The notes below the pieces were generated by a model. It was not told where the DNA came from and ran no database searches. It saw nothing but the letters and a program-made list of their open reading frames with translations. A DNA stretch of 64,000 nt from Atherinomorus stipes (lineage: Eukaryota > Chordata > Actinopteri > Atheriniformes > Atherinidae). Where the stretch lies: positions 358,499 to 422,498 of the forward strand of contig JALJCO010010208.1 in the NCBI GenBank assembly GCA_023101725.1. The letters run 5' to 3'. The stretch's first letter is position 1, and each line of letters opens with the position of its first letter. A program made the position numbers and the translations under genes. Below are positions 13,028-25,240 of this stretch, piece after piece.

Positions 13028-13528
13028 TTATTTGGAAAGACCGTCCGGATGTTAGTGGAGCTGGTTTGCTAACAAGACTACCTGTTAGCATCTTGGACAC
13101 TTCAGACAGTGAACGTATATTTATCAGACAAGACAGCATTTATTTAAAAAAAAAAAAAAAGTTTTTACAGGTAATGACAGTGTTGTGGTCGCCTCCTTCA
13201 GTGTTGCTACAGAAGTTTTTTTTGTTTTTGTTTTTAATCCATTTGCTCGAAAACCCTGACTTTAACTCACCTATGTTCAGGAATGCAGACTCGACTCACG
13301 CCAGTGTATCAGCTAGGGGAAAGGAAAGGGAGGTGGGTGGCTGTTCACTTGATAGTGTGCTCTAATTGGAGAATATGAATTATGTAGAAAGCAACCCACG
13401 CAGAATTTAACACTCCTGTCTGATTCAACTGTTTTGAACAAAGAAACAAAGCTGGCCGCCCATAAACAGGGACTTTGATACTCCCAAAACCACAGAAAAG
13501 TAAAATTTGTTGTCATAACCCCTTTTAA

Positions 13529-15235
13529 AAAAACTAATGAAAATGGTTTAGAGAAATTAAACTGTTGCAAGTAAACATACATGCTGCAGTGTTACCAAAC
13601 TTATTAAATCATCCATTCATTATGAAAACTACAAGATGATGAAGTGAGCTTTGAATACAGAAAACATACTTGTTATACTGAATTCTAAAACCTCATGAAC
13701 TTTGAAATCTAGTGAACTTTGCAAGTGCGAAGACGGATATTAAATAGTTTTTCATTGCAACTTCAGGACCAGTGAGGTGGCCACAAGTCAATACCAGTGT
13801 CTGACCAGTAGTTTTTCTAATGTTCAGCATGCATTTCTTTCTTTTAGTGGAAGAGCACAAGCTTCACACACAATGTACATTCCCAAGATGTTCCTGTTGT
13901 GAGGCGACAGCAAATCAGTGTGCCTCCAAAAATGTGTCTGTTTATTTATACCCTTGTCCTGTGAGTGTGACATCATGTGGAGTGACACTCTGTGGCGAAG
14001 TTCAAGCAGAGACCGGCTGATTTGGAAAAGAGCCAGAGCCAGAAAAACAGAGAGCAGTCGATTTAGCAGTGATCATAGACCCCCGCCTCCTTTTCCGTTG
14101 AGGGGGGGGGGGGGGGATATGGGGGGGGGAGAAAGGGGAAAAAAAAAGAGTTTAAGGTTCAGACAATCAGAGCATTCACTCTGGAGACAAAGAGAAATAC
14201 ATTTATGTGACAATAATTACCATTCACACGTTAGAAGATTCTCTTGAGCAACCTGATACACAGTTTGCACTTACAGAAGGTTCTACAGAGTAGTCAGATC
14301 ACAAACTATCACTTTCCGACTCGTGGCATTTTCTCAACCTGAGAGAACATTCATAACCACAACCTTCTTGGTACAGGTCCACGTCCAATAAATGCTCCGC
14401 TGAACACGACTCATGCATTAATGCTGCAGGCAGCACATGCTGAAGAGCTACAAATGTTTTGTACATTTTATTTCATATGATTTTTTTCTGGATTCAAGGC
14501 TCATTTCTAGCATTGCAAAATCAAGAAACTGAAATGGCCCTTTTACATTTTTCAGAGGTGTCCAGTGAATAAATTTCTAAAACATTATTTTCAATCAATT
14601 AGTCAGTCAATCAATCAGTCTTTATCTATAAAGCATAGAAAAACAAATTATTTTTTAAAAAGTGCTATAAAAAGTGATTTATATTAAAACAAAAAAAAAG
14701 GCCATTCAAGTCCTCCAGACCACAGACCAGAGACACATGAATATACACAGACATCAATTAAACGCACACAAACACACACACACTTGCACTGTAATTTGTA
14801 CTCTAAGGGCCGGATCTATCAGAAATTTGCATGTTTAAAAACGTGAGCTATCTCATTGCAAAAAAATGTATAAACTGATCTACTAACAGCATGTAAAAAA
14901 AAAAAAAGGTTCCATTTTTCAAAGGTGCTAGCACCTCTTACCCATATAGCACTTCTGCTTTTGCGTGTATATTTAGTTCGTCTGAAAAAGCAGGTGCAAA
15001 CTTGCAGCTTTGCGCACAAAAGACTTCAGCTTCTGAAAGGGATGATGCTGGACATTACAAATCTAATTCACGACATGTTTAGTTCTCATTGTTGAATTCA
15101 ATAAGAAATAAACACAGTAAACACCACTATTTAACATGGTGTTAAATATCCTGGACAAACTATGCAGAAAGTTAGCCACCACTGTGGAGCTTAATGATAA
15201 CTTAATCTGGCAAATTGTTTCGTCGTCACATTCGG
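13529..15235. other. Gene-free stretch with G-runs and a possible retroposon tail
   Basis: It contains G-runs at 14101-14133. Around 14590-14680 is an AATC/CAGT-repeat followed by TTTATCTATAAAGC-like sequence, resembling a minus-strand fish L2-like 3' tail. Near 14810-15020 is a possible element end (AGGGCCGGATCTATC). No gene was found. Confidence 0.4.
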
Positions 15236-16799
15236 TTTAAGTCAGAGCTCTGGTTGGGCCAGTCAAGAATAGTCACAGAGTTGTTCTGAAGCCACTCCTT
15301 TGTTATTTTAGCTGTGTGCTGAGGTTCATTGTCGGGTTGGAAGGTGAATCTTTGGCCCACTCTGAGTTCCTGAGCACTCTGGAAGAGGTTTTCTTGGCCA
15401 CATTCATCTTTCCTTCAACTGCAACCAGTCGTCCTGTCCCTGCAACTGAAAAACACCCCCATAGCACAATGCTGCCACCACCATGTTTCACTGTTGGGTT
15501 TGTATTGGGTAGGTGATGAGCAGTGCCTGGTTTTCTCCACACATACTGCTTACAATTGACTCCAAAAATTTCAATCTTGGTCTCATCAGACCAGAGAATC
15601 TTATTTCTCCCAGTCTCGGAGTCCTTCATGTGTTTTTTGACAAACTTTATGTGGGCTTTCATACGTCTTGCACTGAGGAGAGGCTTCCATTGGGCCACTC
15701 TGCCATAAAGCCCCGACTGGTGGGGGCTGCAGTGATAATTGACTTTGTGGAACTTTCTCCCATCTCCCTACTGCATCTCTGGAGCTCAGCCACAGTGACT
15801 TTGAGTTCTTCTTTACCTCTCTCACCAAGGCTCCTCTCCCACCATTGCTGAGTTTGGCTGGACGGCCGGGTCTAGGAAGAGTTCTGGTCGTCCCAAACTA
15901 CTTCCATTTAAAGGAGAACTCAGTAAATTTTTTACGTCAATAAATGCTTTTCGGAATCCCTGTGGGGCTAAACAAAGTGTTTACGGAGTGATTCAATGTC
16001 CCCCCCCCCCCCCCTCCCGCAGGTGCCTCTGGCCTGCAAGCAGCTCTATGTAACTTTGCCTGCGCTGACCCAAGCAGAACTTGCAACAACAGAAACCGCT
16101 GTACGGTACTCAGATCCCCTGTCCACCGAGCTGCTTCCAGCTCTGTTATGAACCAGACTACCAGCGCTAATACGAAGAAAACATTTCTTTAGCTTCCCAC
16201 CACCCAAACACTGGCTCCTGGCTCTCATAACCAACTCTTAGCTGGACCAGAGTGATTCCCGTAGCTTGCGCTGTCTGGGCGCCGGGTGAAGCATCACTGC
16301 TTCAGGCTCAATAATCACTTGTCATGTCCGTAAAAAGTAAATAAAAGTTTGTATTCTTACCTGCTACCCGCCAACACCAGAGAAAAATATAATCCACGGC
16401 ATATTTACCCGCAAATCGCGAGTAAAACGTCCCATTTCAGAAGATACAGGACTCTGCTTTGAGCAGAGGGAGACGTGGTGCTGCTACCAACGTAGCAACG
16501 TAGCATCAACAAGCTAGTAAACGCTTAGAAAAATATCCAGGGATCAAAATAGAGGAAAGACAGGTAGAAAAGACGTCTGTGTGCTGTGGGGGTGTAGGGG
16601 GGTTGAACTTTACAACAGTGAAAGGACGCCACTAGGGGGAGCCCCAAGCTGAAGTTACTGAGTTCTGCTTTAAGGACTATGGAGGCCACGGTGCTCTTAG
16701 GAACTTTTAGTACTGCAGAAATTCTTGGCCAGATCTGTGCCTTTCCACAATTCTGTCTCTAAGCTCCTTGAACAATTCCTTTGACCTCATGATTCCCAT
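15236..16799 (-). pseudogene. Tc1-like transposase pseudogene, interrupted and 3'-truncated
   Basis: The frame starts at the ATG at 16797-16799 (MGIMRSKELFKELRDRIVE), the usual start of fish Tc1 transposases with an N-terminal helix-turn-helix. After a 758-bp insertion (15912-16669) the GRPAKLSN linker follows. The catalytic part contains [13 protein letters not shown] with the first Asp, then [12 protein letters not shown], and [11 protein letters not shown] with the second Asp. The gene stops after DWPNQSSDLN, just before the region that should carry the final Glu of the DD34E triad. Frameshifts separate the segments (for example, the longest intact frame is 15303-15698), and in-frame stops are present. 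Tc1 proteins cut and paste DNA at TA sites; this copy cannot encode one. Identification is firm from the conserved blocks. Confidence 0.9.
15912..16669. mobile_element. TTAA-type element inserted in the Tc1 gene
   Basis: Flanked by TTAA at 15908-15911 and 16670-16673. The left end AGGAGAACTCAGTAA and right end TTACTGAGTTCTGCT are inverted repeats matching at 14 of 15 positions. Removing the insert and one TTAA rejoins Tc1 sequence (CTTCCATTTAAGGACTATGG), which proves the boundaries. TTAAAGGAG fits the TTAAAGGRR terminus described for T2-type elements. The 758-bp interior shows no transposase. Confidence 0.85.
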
Positions 16800-17130
16800 T
16801 CGCTCTGACATGCACTATGAGCTGTAAGATCTTATATAGACAGGTGTGTGCCTTTCCAGATCAAGTCCAATCAGTTTAATTAAACACAGCTGGACTCCAA
16901 TGAAGGAGTAGAACCATCTCGAGGAGGATCAGAAGAAATGGACAGCATATGAGTTAGATATGAGTGTCACTGCAAAGGATCTGAATACTGTTGACCATGT
17001 AATATTTTAAATTTTTTTTTCTTTTTTTAATATATTTTCAAAAATTTCTACATTTCTGTTTTTTTTCTGTCAAGATGGGGTGCTGAATGTACATTAATGA
17101 GAAAGAAAATGAACTTTTGGATTTTAGACA

Positions 17131-17210
17131 GATAGATATATCGATTGATCGATCGATCGATCAATCGACCTGCCTGCCTGCCTGTCTATATATGTGTATA
17201 TATATATAAT
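17131..17210. repeat. Compound simple repeat (GATC, CTGC, TA)
   Basis: GATCGATC-type repeats around 17144-17166, CTGC repeats at about 17170-17182 and a TATA run to about 17207. They mark the ragged 5' side of the Tc1 remnant. Confidence 0.8.
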
Positions 17211-17242
17211 TTTATTTTATTTCAATTTAAAGCTTTTTTTAA

Positions 17243-17736
17243 AGGTGCCATGACATCAAATTTCACATTTCTGGGGTTGCACTGATGAGGCCATGTGAAT
17301 GTCCAGAGCAAGTATCAAAGTCCCTGTTCATAGTCAGTCAGCCCCCCCCCCGAAAATCTCCGGGGAAAGAGTTCAGTCTGGTCGTGGCACTGCTTCAACA
17401 TGCAATTCGCTCACGATCCACGACCAAAATATCAATCAGGTTTGATTTTCTTGCGACTCACAATTTCTGATCGGGAGCTTGTCATGAGTTGATGATCACC
17501 TCTCGTGACCCCCTTGTATACTGCACGACACACAATTTGGCCAAGAGTTGGCCCGCACAACTGGAAATAGGCACAGTGTATGCCGGGCTTAAAGCTGCAT
17601 ATCATTGCTGCACCCAACCATTTTACTTAGGAGGGAGGTTGAGGTTAAAACAATCCCCTGCTGTAAAAAGTGACATTTTTTTCTTGCAGCAATATCAGCT
17701 ACATGAAATAGTTTATACTGCTCTGTCATCATTCCT
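17243..17736. mobile_element. TTAA-type MITE, inverted partner of 19743-20230
   Basis: TTAA at 17239-17242 and 17737-17740 flank a 494-bp unit starting AGGTGCCATGACATC and ending GATGACAG-type sequence on the minus strand (TCATCATTCCT). Both ends match those of the copy at 19743-20230, which lies in the opposite orientation. The middle (about 17341-17590) does not match the partner and is probably a nested or replaced segment. Confidence 0.75.
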
Positions 17737-17780
17737 TTAAAATGGTAAGTCTTGAGCTGTCCTTTAAAAATATCAATACA

Positions 17781-17909
<129 letters not shown>

Positions 17910-17940
17910 GTTACTGTAATGCAACACAAGTAAAACACCT

Positions 17941-19738
17941 TCAATATACACAACTGTTTTAAAATAAATCTTGCTGAGTTGAAAACTTACCCTAGGAATA
18001 ATTGTGAATCAGAGCTTGCTCTGGCCTTCTGTTGTTATCAGCAGTTGTTTTAGAGGTTGTGTCAGTGGCTTCAGTGTGTTTAAGATGGCTCAGTACAAGC
18101 CATAAGAGCCTTGCAGGTAAATCAAAAGGAGCAACTGGTTCAGGGGGTGCTGGATCACCCACTCTGTGTCAGTCTGGCTGCTTTCTATTTGGGTGGAACT
18201 GCTAAAAGATGCCTGACAATAGCTCAGAAGTAGCTGCCAAAAGCAAACCTGTTTCGATGGAGTCAAGCTGACTCCTCTCAGACAGGCTCAGACTGTAAGC
18301 TTACCACAATATGGCTGTAAGTGGGTGCAATTTGTAGCCTTGACTGCCATTAGTCCAGAATGCATCTGAAGCCTCCATCACAAATGTTCCAGCTCGACTC
18401 ACCAAATCGGCTTCACAGGCTGTGAAACCAGTGTGAGAATTGTTCACCTCTGCAGCTTCTCTCGGGGTCTCTGTAGGAGGGAAGGCACTTCAACAAATAG
18501 ACGTGCTATAAATTGTGAGGAGAAAAGGTCTGACAGATGAACAGATGGGTTCAGTATATTACTCTCTCTGCTCGTCCACCTTCTGCTGACAAAGTGAGGA
18601 GCTAGAGAGGAGGTGGAGGGAAATGATCTGTGTCATTGCATTAGACAAAATTGCTCCTTCACCTGAACATACAAATGAGGCCCAATGGCGTGAGCAGTGT
18701 CATAGCAATTAGGAAGCCTGTGTTTTGAGGTTAGATCTCTTCCTGCCTCTGATCTCTCCTGAGTGCACAACCCCAGAAGCAGAGGCGCAGACACAAGGCA
18801 GTCTTCAGCGTAATTGATATTAGCAGCCTTATTAGACCACAGGACTGAAAACAAACAAACAACTTTTCATGGTCCAGAATGCAAATAATGTTTGGGACTG
18901 AAGTGCATTTTAACTCAGTTTGAAGGAAAGCAAATTATTTGGGAAGAAATAGCAGCTGTTGGCAATTTAGTTCTATCATTACCTCCCTCTCCAGCTTTAG
19001 TTAGTTTTTCTTTTCAGAATCATTTAAAGAACTTTCACTGTTATTACTGTGAATGCAATTGTGTAGTTTCTTTTTTTGTATCATGCTCTAAGTTAAAAAG
19101 AAAATAAAAAGCATTGACTTCTACTGTAGGTATTTCCAGCGCTAAAAGAAAATGTTTTAAAATGGTTACTGTTAGGTCAGGCGACAATCATCAAGCATTT
19201 CTTGAAAAGCAACAGAACAAGATGAATGTGAACAGAGAACAACTGAACAATCAATCAAACAAACAAAAGAGAAACAACAATACCTGCAGGACTGGAAAAG
19301 TTATGAAAAACTAGGAACCAATTAAACATCACAAAACTGTAGAAGAAATGTTCAGAGTTTAACCCTACTAACATGAGACAAATGAGAAACTAAAATAAAC
19401 ACTAAAACGCATAAGCTACGTTTACACGGAGTACTTTTGATCAGATAGAACGCCAATCAGGCTAAAATGTGTCATGCAAATAGTTAGCTGATCCGATCGG
19501 TGTCCCGTGGAAAGAATTTTCAGTCTGATCGAGAGGGGTTCTTTTACGATCAAATCAGCAGGACAAAAAATGACCATGTACTGTAAACACTCATTATGGT
19601 TGTTTCTGTGGAAGGTTGTCTTTGTGCATGCTTGAACCATACGGGGGTTGTGTGACGTAGCAGATTCAGGGATGACGGTGGAAGCTAAACAGAGCGGGAC
19701 TGTGGAGGATGCAACATCTTTGTTAGAAAGTGAAAGAG
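17941..19738. other. Gene-free stretch
   Basis: Mixed DNA with no coding domain. At 19420-19640 a CTACGTTTACACGG-containing segment looks like one end of another fish MITE, but a partner end was not found. Confidence 0.45.
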
Positions 19739-19742
19739 TTAA

Positions 19743-20230
19743 AGGAATGATGACAGAGAAGTGTAATCTCTTTGATGTAGCTGATAATGCTGCATATGTG
19801 AGTTATCCAAAGAAACCAAGTCACTTTTTACAGCAGGGGTTTGTTTTGGCATGCTCAACCTTCCTCCTAAGTAAAATGGTTGGGTGCGGTAATGATATGC
19901 AGCTTCACCCGGAGACCAAGTTGACTTCATTTTGATTGGCTACACCTTATTTGGCTGTAACCTTTTTTAGAGAAAGTAGGTCAAGCTGCGCTAGCAGTCG
20001 GACTTTGTAAAGGATATCCGATAGCATCAATTTCAGAAAATGAACTCAGACAAGACAGCAACTATTCTACAACTGATTCAGCCATTTCTGAACAGAGAGA
20101 CAAAGCTGACCGACTATGAACAGGGACTTTTTGATATTCGCTCTGGACATTCACATGGCCTCACCAGTGCACAACAGATCATATTATACCCCCCAAACCC
20201 AGAAAAGTTCAATTTGATGTTGTGGCACCT
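19743..20230. mobile_element. TTAA-type MITE, most complete copy of its family
   Basis: Flanked by TTAA at 19739-19742 and 20231-20234. The plus-strand left end AGGAATGATGACAG and the minus-strand right end AGGTGCCACAACATC share AGG and the ACA core. The unit is 488 bp, inverted relative to 17243-17736 and in the same orientation as the larger copy near 12.2-13.5 kb. No transposase frame. Confidence 0.75.
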
Positions 20231-20312
20231 TTAAGGTTTATTGAGAATTTTGATGGTCAAAAGATTATACATTAAAAAAAAGAAAACCCCTCTTCTTCCA
20301 CACATTATCACC

Positions 20313-20343
<31 letters not shown>
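20313..20343. repeat. (AAT)n microsatellite
   Basis: About ten AAT units in a row, followed by degenerate AT-rich DNA. Confidence 0.95.
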
Positions 20344-20344
<1 letters not shown>

Positions 20345-20345
<1 letters not shown>

Positions 20346-23300
20346 GAATTAATACATAATAGTAATAACTGAAAATGATTTATTAAGTCTGTTTTATTTT
20401 TCAACACAATAGTGGAAACCTAGCATGAAGCTCTGCATACAAAGAAAAGCTTGCTGGCATCTGCCAGAGTTTTAGATACATACAGCAGTTAATTGCCTTG
20501 CTCAAGGGCACTTCAACCTTAACTGGTCTGAAAGCAAGGGTGCCACATGGCCATTTTCCCCTTCGAGGTGTTGCTGGTGTCAGGGGTTTAATTCAATCAT
20601 GAACCCATATACACAAGAGGCTTCCACAGGCAGCAGACATCTCAGTTACTAGGTCATCAAGAAAAAAAAATCTGAAAATATGATTGCTATCCATATTTTG
20701 TCTGATCATTCAAAAAGACAATCAGTCTGTTATTTAAATCATCTTGAAGAGGGCAGCCTTACTGATAGCTTTTGACAGCAGGAATGGCTTATTGAAATCT
20801 AAAAAACAGTCTTCAGACATGTTGTAACTTATGGGCAATGGTCACAGAACAGATTTATTTGGCAACTGGTTCAAGATATTCTATTTATCTGAGTGTGCTA
20901 AACTGCTCCTGTGGAATATCAAAATCAAATGCAAAAAGTGTGGGATAAAAAATCCGCCTGTGGATTGAAAGCAAAACAGATTTATTCCATAATAAAACAA
21001 ATTTCAACCTGGTTAGAGTCCATTTCCAACTTAGTAAATTTACCATTATGCTGGTATTTTTCTGCAGCTGTTTTCATAAATTTATTTATAAAGTCAGTCA
21101 GGGGAAGAATGAACCCGAGAAGACAGTTTAAGGCAATTTGCTGAATCGTGTCAAGGTAATATAAATGTTTTCACCGCTTGACAATAGATGTATGCAGCTT
21201 GTTTTCAACAAAACTCGGTCTACTTTTCAGTGATGAAAATATGTCTCCAAGGGATGCAGGTGGTTAAGTAACAATACGACAGTTATCAACAATGTCAGGC
21301 GCAAACAGAGAAGTAAATGTATGATGGTGTCCAGAACAACCGTGTATGTCATAACGCACCAGCAGGTGAAGACTGATTTATGGCTGAGTGATAAAGGGAA
21401 TCAAGAGTGGCAGTACAGATTCCCTCACCTGCTGTGCTCAGGGTTTTTCTTTTCCATCAGCAAACATGTCATCTCTTCACTTATCAGAGCACCTTGGCAG
21501 TGAATTAGAAGCTTGTTTGTACAATTTAGTTTTCAATAGAGAAACTGAGGAGAAAATCTATAATTTCTACCAAACTGTCACTTCCACTTGCAAGGTCAAC
21601 AATGATAATAGCGTACGGTATTTAGTAACAAGACAAAGGAAATTCTGTGGGGTGACATAGCTGCTGCAGAGTGAATGTTAAAGCTAGAGTCCTTGTACGC
21701 AACACTGAATATTTAATCTGAGTAATCTTTGCCTCGTGAGTAATTATAAAATGAGACCTTGTTGAACATTAGCTACACACGTGATATTCCACACAAGCCC
21801 TGAACCACTTCACTTCTCTCTTATTACCATAGCAGATTGATATAATCATATCCTCTTCTTAATATTCAGTTTACTGCCGAGTATAAGCCCACGTCATGTG
21901 ATAATGTAATAAGAGTCCTTGGGATTCACTTAGCTGAAAAAATAACTCAATTTGTAACTTAATAGTATCTCTGCTGCTCACACACAACAGGGTCTCATAA
22001 AAACCGCTTCTTTTTCAACATTAAAAGCACACACTTTCCACAAGCACAAGTATAATGAAGGCGTTATTAAATTTGTTGCTTTAATGGCTGAGCTAGTCAG
22101 TGGCTCCCTGCATTTTCAAATTCAGATGTGGCACATGTAATGTTAATTACTAAATCATGTCTCATATTGCCATCATTTAACACAAGATTTTGGATCATTT
22201 ATTGGCATTTATAGTGGCTTTGTTAAATAAAATGTATTCATTTTTCTAATTGCAGTGCCTGTCAGTCAGCTCTAATGAATAATGTTTTAGTGTGAAATGA
22301 AACGCTGTGACTATTTATTACTTTGGGTGACATTTACCTAAATGCCACATATCTGCTCTTTTTCTCCTGTAGATATGTTGAATGTAAATGTAATTTCAGT
22401 ATCACTGTACAATTGTTTGGGCAAATATCACTGAACAGAACATTTTCTCATTTATGAGATTTTTACTTTCTACTGTGGAACTCACCAGCAATCTTTTTTT
22501 TTTTTTTTTCCTATTAACATTTGTATTTAAAACTCTTCTAATCAGTGGTTTCAAACATTGTCTTTTTTTCCCCTAAAAACTAAATCTACGTAGTTCAGAA
22601 AAAACGGCTCCATGCAATTTTGGATACAGTAACCTATTAAGGTTTTAGGATACCCTTCATTAGTTTATACTAATACAGTGATTTATTGAAACATGTGCAA
22701 ACATGAATGGATATATGTGAGTGAGGGAAAAAAAAGAAGCAGTCTGAACCTTTTTCAAACAGGCTTTGTCATTTCTTTCTTTAGGACTCCAAATCTTCTT
22801 AAAGGACAAGCTTTTCTTTAGATGTTGTCTTTCCTTTGTTCCATTTTCTGTCAAGATGATCCAACACTGCTTTAATAATGTTAAAGTCCAGCTCTGGAGG
22901 ATTTATCACTCTATCTGACCTGTTGCCGCATATTTTCACTGCTGTCACAACTTGGACGATGTTCAGGCTTATGTTCTGGTTTACCTTCCTCAAAGATGGC
23001 TTCTTGACTAAGATCGTTGCTTGTCATTATTCATACCCTCCAATTAAAGAAAAGCTAAATTCACAATAACTATTCAAGTAACAAGACACTTAAAAAAGTA
23101 ATAATAAATTTAAAAATAAATACATATATATATAATTTAGTGAAATAAAATGTTCCTTTTGAATTGTAGCTGAAAATAGTAATTTAAACAAACAAACAAA
23201 CAAAACTGTCCCAGACAAATTACAGCACCTTGCTCATGAGCAGTGGGCAAAAATACCAGTTAACAGGTGTAGAAATCTTATTGAACATTAAAGAAAACAC

Positions 23301-24810
23301 TTGATTGCAGTGATTGCCTCAAAGTTACCATAATTCCAAATCAATGTTATAATTTTTTATCAAATTTTTATTATGTATGTATGTGGGTTGGGTATGTTAA
23401 CACATTAATGCTGCGTTAACGCGTCAATCAAGTAACACTGTTCATTATTTTAACGTACATTAACGCAACAGTTTTTTTGTCCGTCAAGTTCATAAAGCAC
23501 CAACTCTTTGCTGTGTCAGAGTGAAAAACCGCTTCACACAGTACTCTTGCATCTGTGGTTGGGGGCAGGGTTGCTTAGCCAACAAGTGTTTAAGCATGGA
23601 CTGTGGTTTCAAACAGCAGAGCTTTGGATTAAAAATCAATCTAAACTGGGCTGAGGAGAGCCAGTGTTCCACACTTGGAGATTGCCACATGAAGAAGATA
23701 TCACGCACAGTCCCTGATTTCAGGTGTGTTTTCTGTTCCTGAATCACTAACATGCAGTGTAAGCATCTAACTCACTGGCGCCCAGCCAGTAAAGTGCACA
23801 CTGAGCTTCATGGTGACCGCCTGATAGCCTCAGTAAAACACTTATGTCCACAAAAATTAAACAAAATTCCTATTTTTACCTGCTTTGAGCAGCGACAGGG
23901 ATATGATCGCTGCTTACTGTACCAGTATCAGCTAGTTAATTAAAAGCAGAAAAATATATTCAGATCAGAATAGGGAACATGAAAACGCAGACATGGTAAC
24001 GGGACTAATACCGCTTTTCCTGTTCACCTAATGGCAGATATTGTTTCCTCTGTGTTTTTCTCATCCAGTTTTGAATTCATCCTGCTGACTTGTTTCTTTT
24101 TTAATACTAAAGTTTTCGCCTTCCTTTGTCATAAATGCTTCATTCTATAAGGCCACATTATTATTTCAGATGATTATTGGTTAAGATTACTGTGTAAAGA
24201 TACTGCAAAAAAAACCTGTAAGTTTAAGTGTTTGTAAGGCTAGGCAAGTTTATCTCTATAGCAAATGTAGGGCATTGGATGTTGTTCTTGGGCAAAACAA
24301 AACCCATTAAAATTTTTTATTCAGATTTTTTTTTTCTAATTTCTTCGCCAAATCAGATGTTTATCTTATTTAGCCCATAAGTTTTTTGTTTTATCATGTG
24401 ACCTTATTTTTTCCAGGGTGTGTCTAAAGATGTGGTGGTTGCATAAATTTTCAGCAGTTCAATGGGAAAATATCCCTAAATGTCCTATTTATTTATTTGG
24501 AGGTTTAGCGGCTCAAGAGGCTTTTATTGGACAGTTACTTGACAGGAAAAGGGGTCAGAGATAAAGGGGATCACATGCAGGAAAGGGCCCTAGGCCGGGA
24601 TTTGAACATGAACAGGCTGCATCGAGGAGGAGCAGCCTCTGTATTTGAGAAGGCTGCTCAATCAAGCATATAATGTCAGGGTTTTTGTTGTTGTTGTTGT
24701 TTGTTTGTTTGTTTGTTTGTTTTTTTTTTGGGGGGGGGTTTCTTTTGATATTTTAAGACAAAGCAGTCTTTTGTATCAGTAGTTTCTCAAAGACAGTTGT
24801 TATTTTTATT
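20345..24810. other. Gene-free AT-rich stretch
   Basis: No domain-bearing frame was found. At about 20490-20520 a TTGCTCAAGGGCACTTCAA segment resembles a common fish repeat. Around 23380-23470 short TTAACGC words recur, resembling one end of a DNA element. T-runs and GTTT repeats occur at 24690-24730. Otherwise nothing recognisable. Confidence 0.5.
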
Positions 24811-25240
24811 TTTTTTTTATTCAAACAATTCTTTTTATCAAGGAATTCAACATACATAGAAGCATTCATGGGAAAACAGTTTTTTCTTCCTTTTTTTTAA
24901 ACCCTTAACCCTCCCATCCCAAATCACACCGAGTGCTGCATCAGTTGGACTCCAGCATAAACCAAAAAGATAGATACAACATAAGATAGATACGGCATCT
25001 GCTGCTAAGGGGTCAGTGCTGGCCCCCAGAGGCACCCGACCGCCCCATGCCAGGGAGGGGGACAGGGACAGGAGTGGGGGTTCAGCGGAAGGGCCAGAGC
25101 CTACAGGCCCACCATATCCAGGCCCTGTAGATCCCCCATGAGGTGTATGACAATGGCAGCCACCGCATATCCATCCTTGCACACAACACTCACCCATCAT
25201 CCGTCCCACTCGCCACACAGGCCCACATCCTCATCATGTC
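24811..25240. repeat. Degraded G+C-rich interspersed repeat
   Basis: A sharp local rise in G+C (about 24900-25240) in AT-rich surroundings, after a TTTTATTCAAACAATTC stretch. The minus strand has a 123-codon frame (24847-25218), Gly/Pro-rich with no conserved domain. It resembles the 3' untranslated part of a fish LINE, but I cannot name the family. Confidence 0.4.

Larger units (their letters stand above)
12197..13524. mobile_element. Diverged TTAA-type element (related copies at 17243 and 19743) with nested insertion
   Basis: Two stretches are clearly similar and colinear with the element at 19743-20230. These are 12200-12266 (TGTAGCAGATATTGCTGCAT and following), and 12880-12955 together with 13425-13524. 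The last ends TTGTTGTCATAACCCC before TTAA at 13525-13528. The copy is enlarged by a nested DNA element (12269-12866) and an internal palindrome (12959-13027). The left terminus is eroded, so 12197 is approximate. Confidence 0.6.
15230..17130 (-). mobile_element. Truncated Tc1/mariner element
   Basis: It contains the transposase remnant and the typical Tc1 flanking sequence upstream of its start (16800-17130, including AAACACAGCTGGACTCCAAT). No terminal inverted repeats were found at either side: the 3' part is missing after the second catalytic block, and the 5' side ends abruptly at a GATC-rich simple repeat. An old, immobile copy. Confidence 0.8.

Noticed and set aside
24847..25218. A 123-residue Gly/Pro-rich protein
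   Set aside because: Explained by a G+C-rich repeat; no conserved motif.
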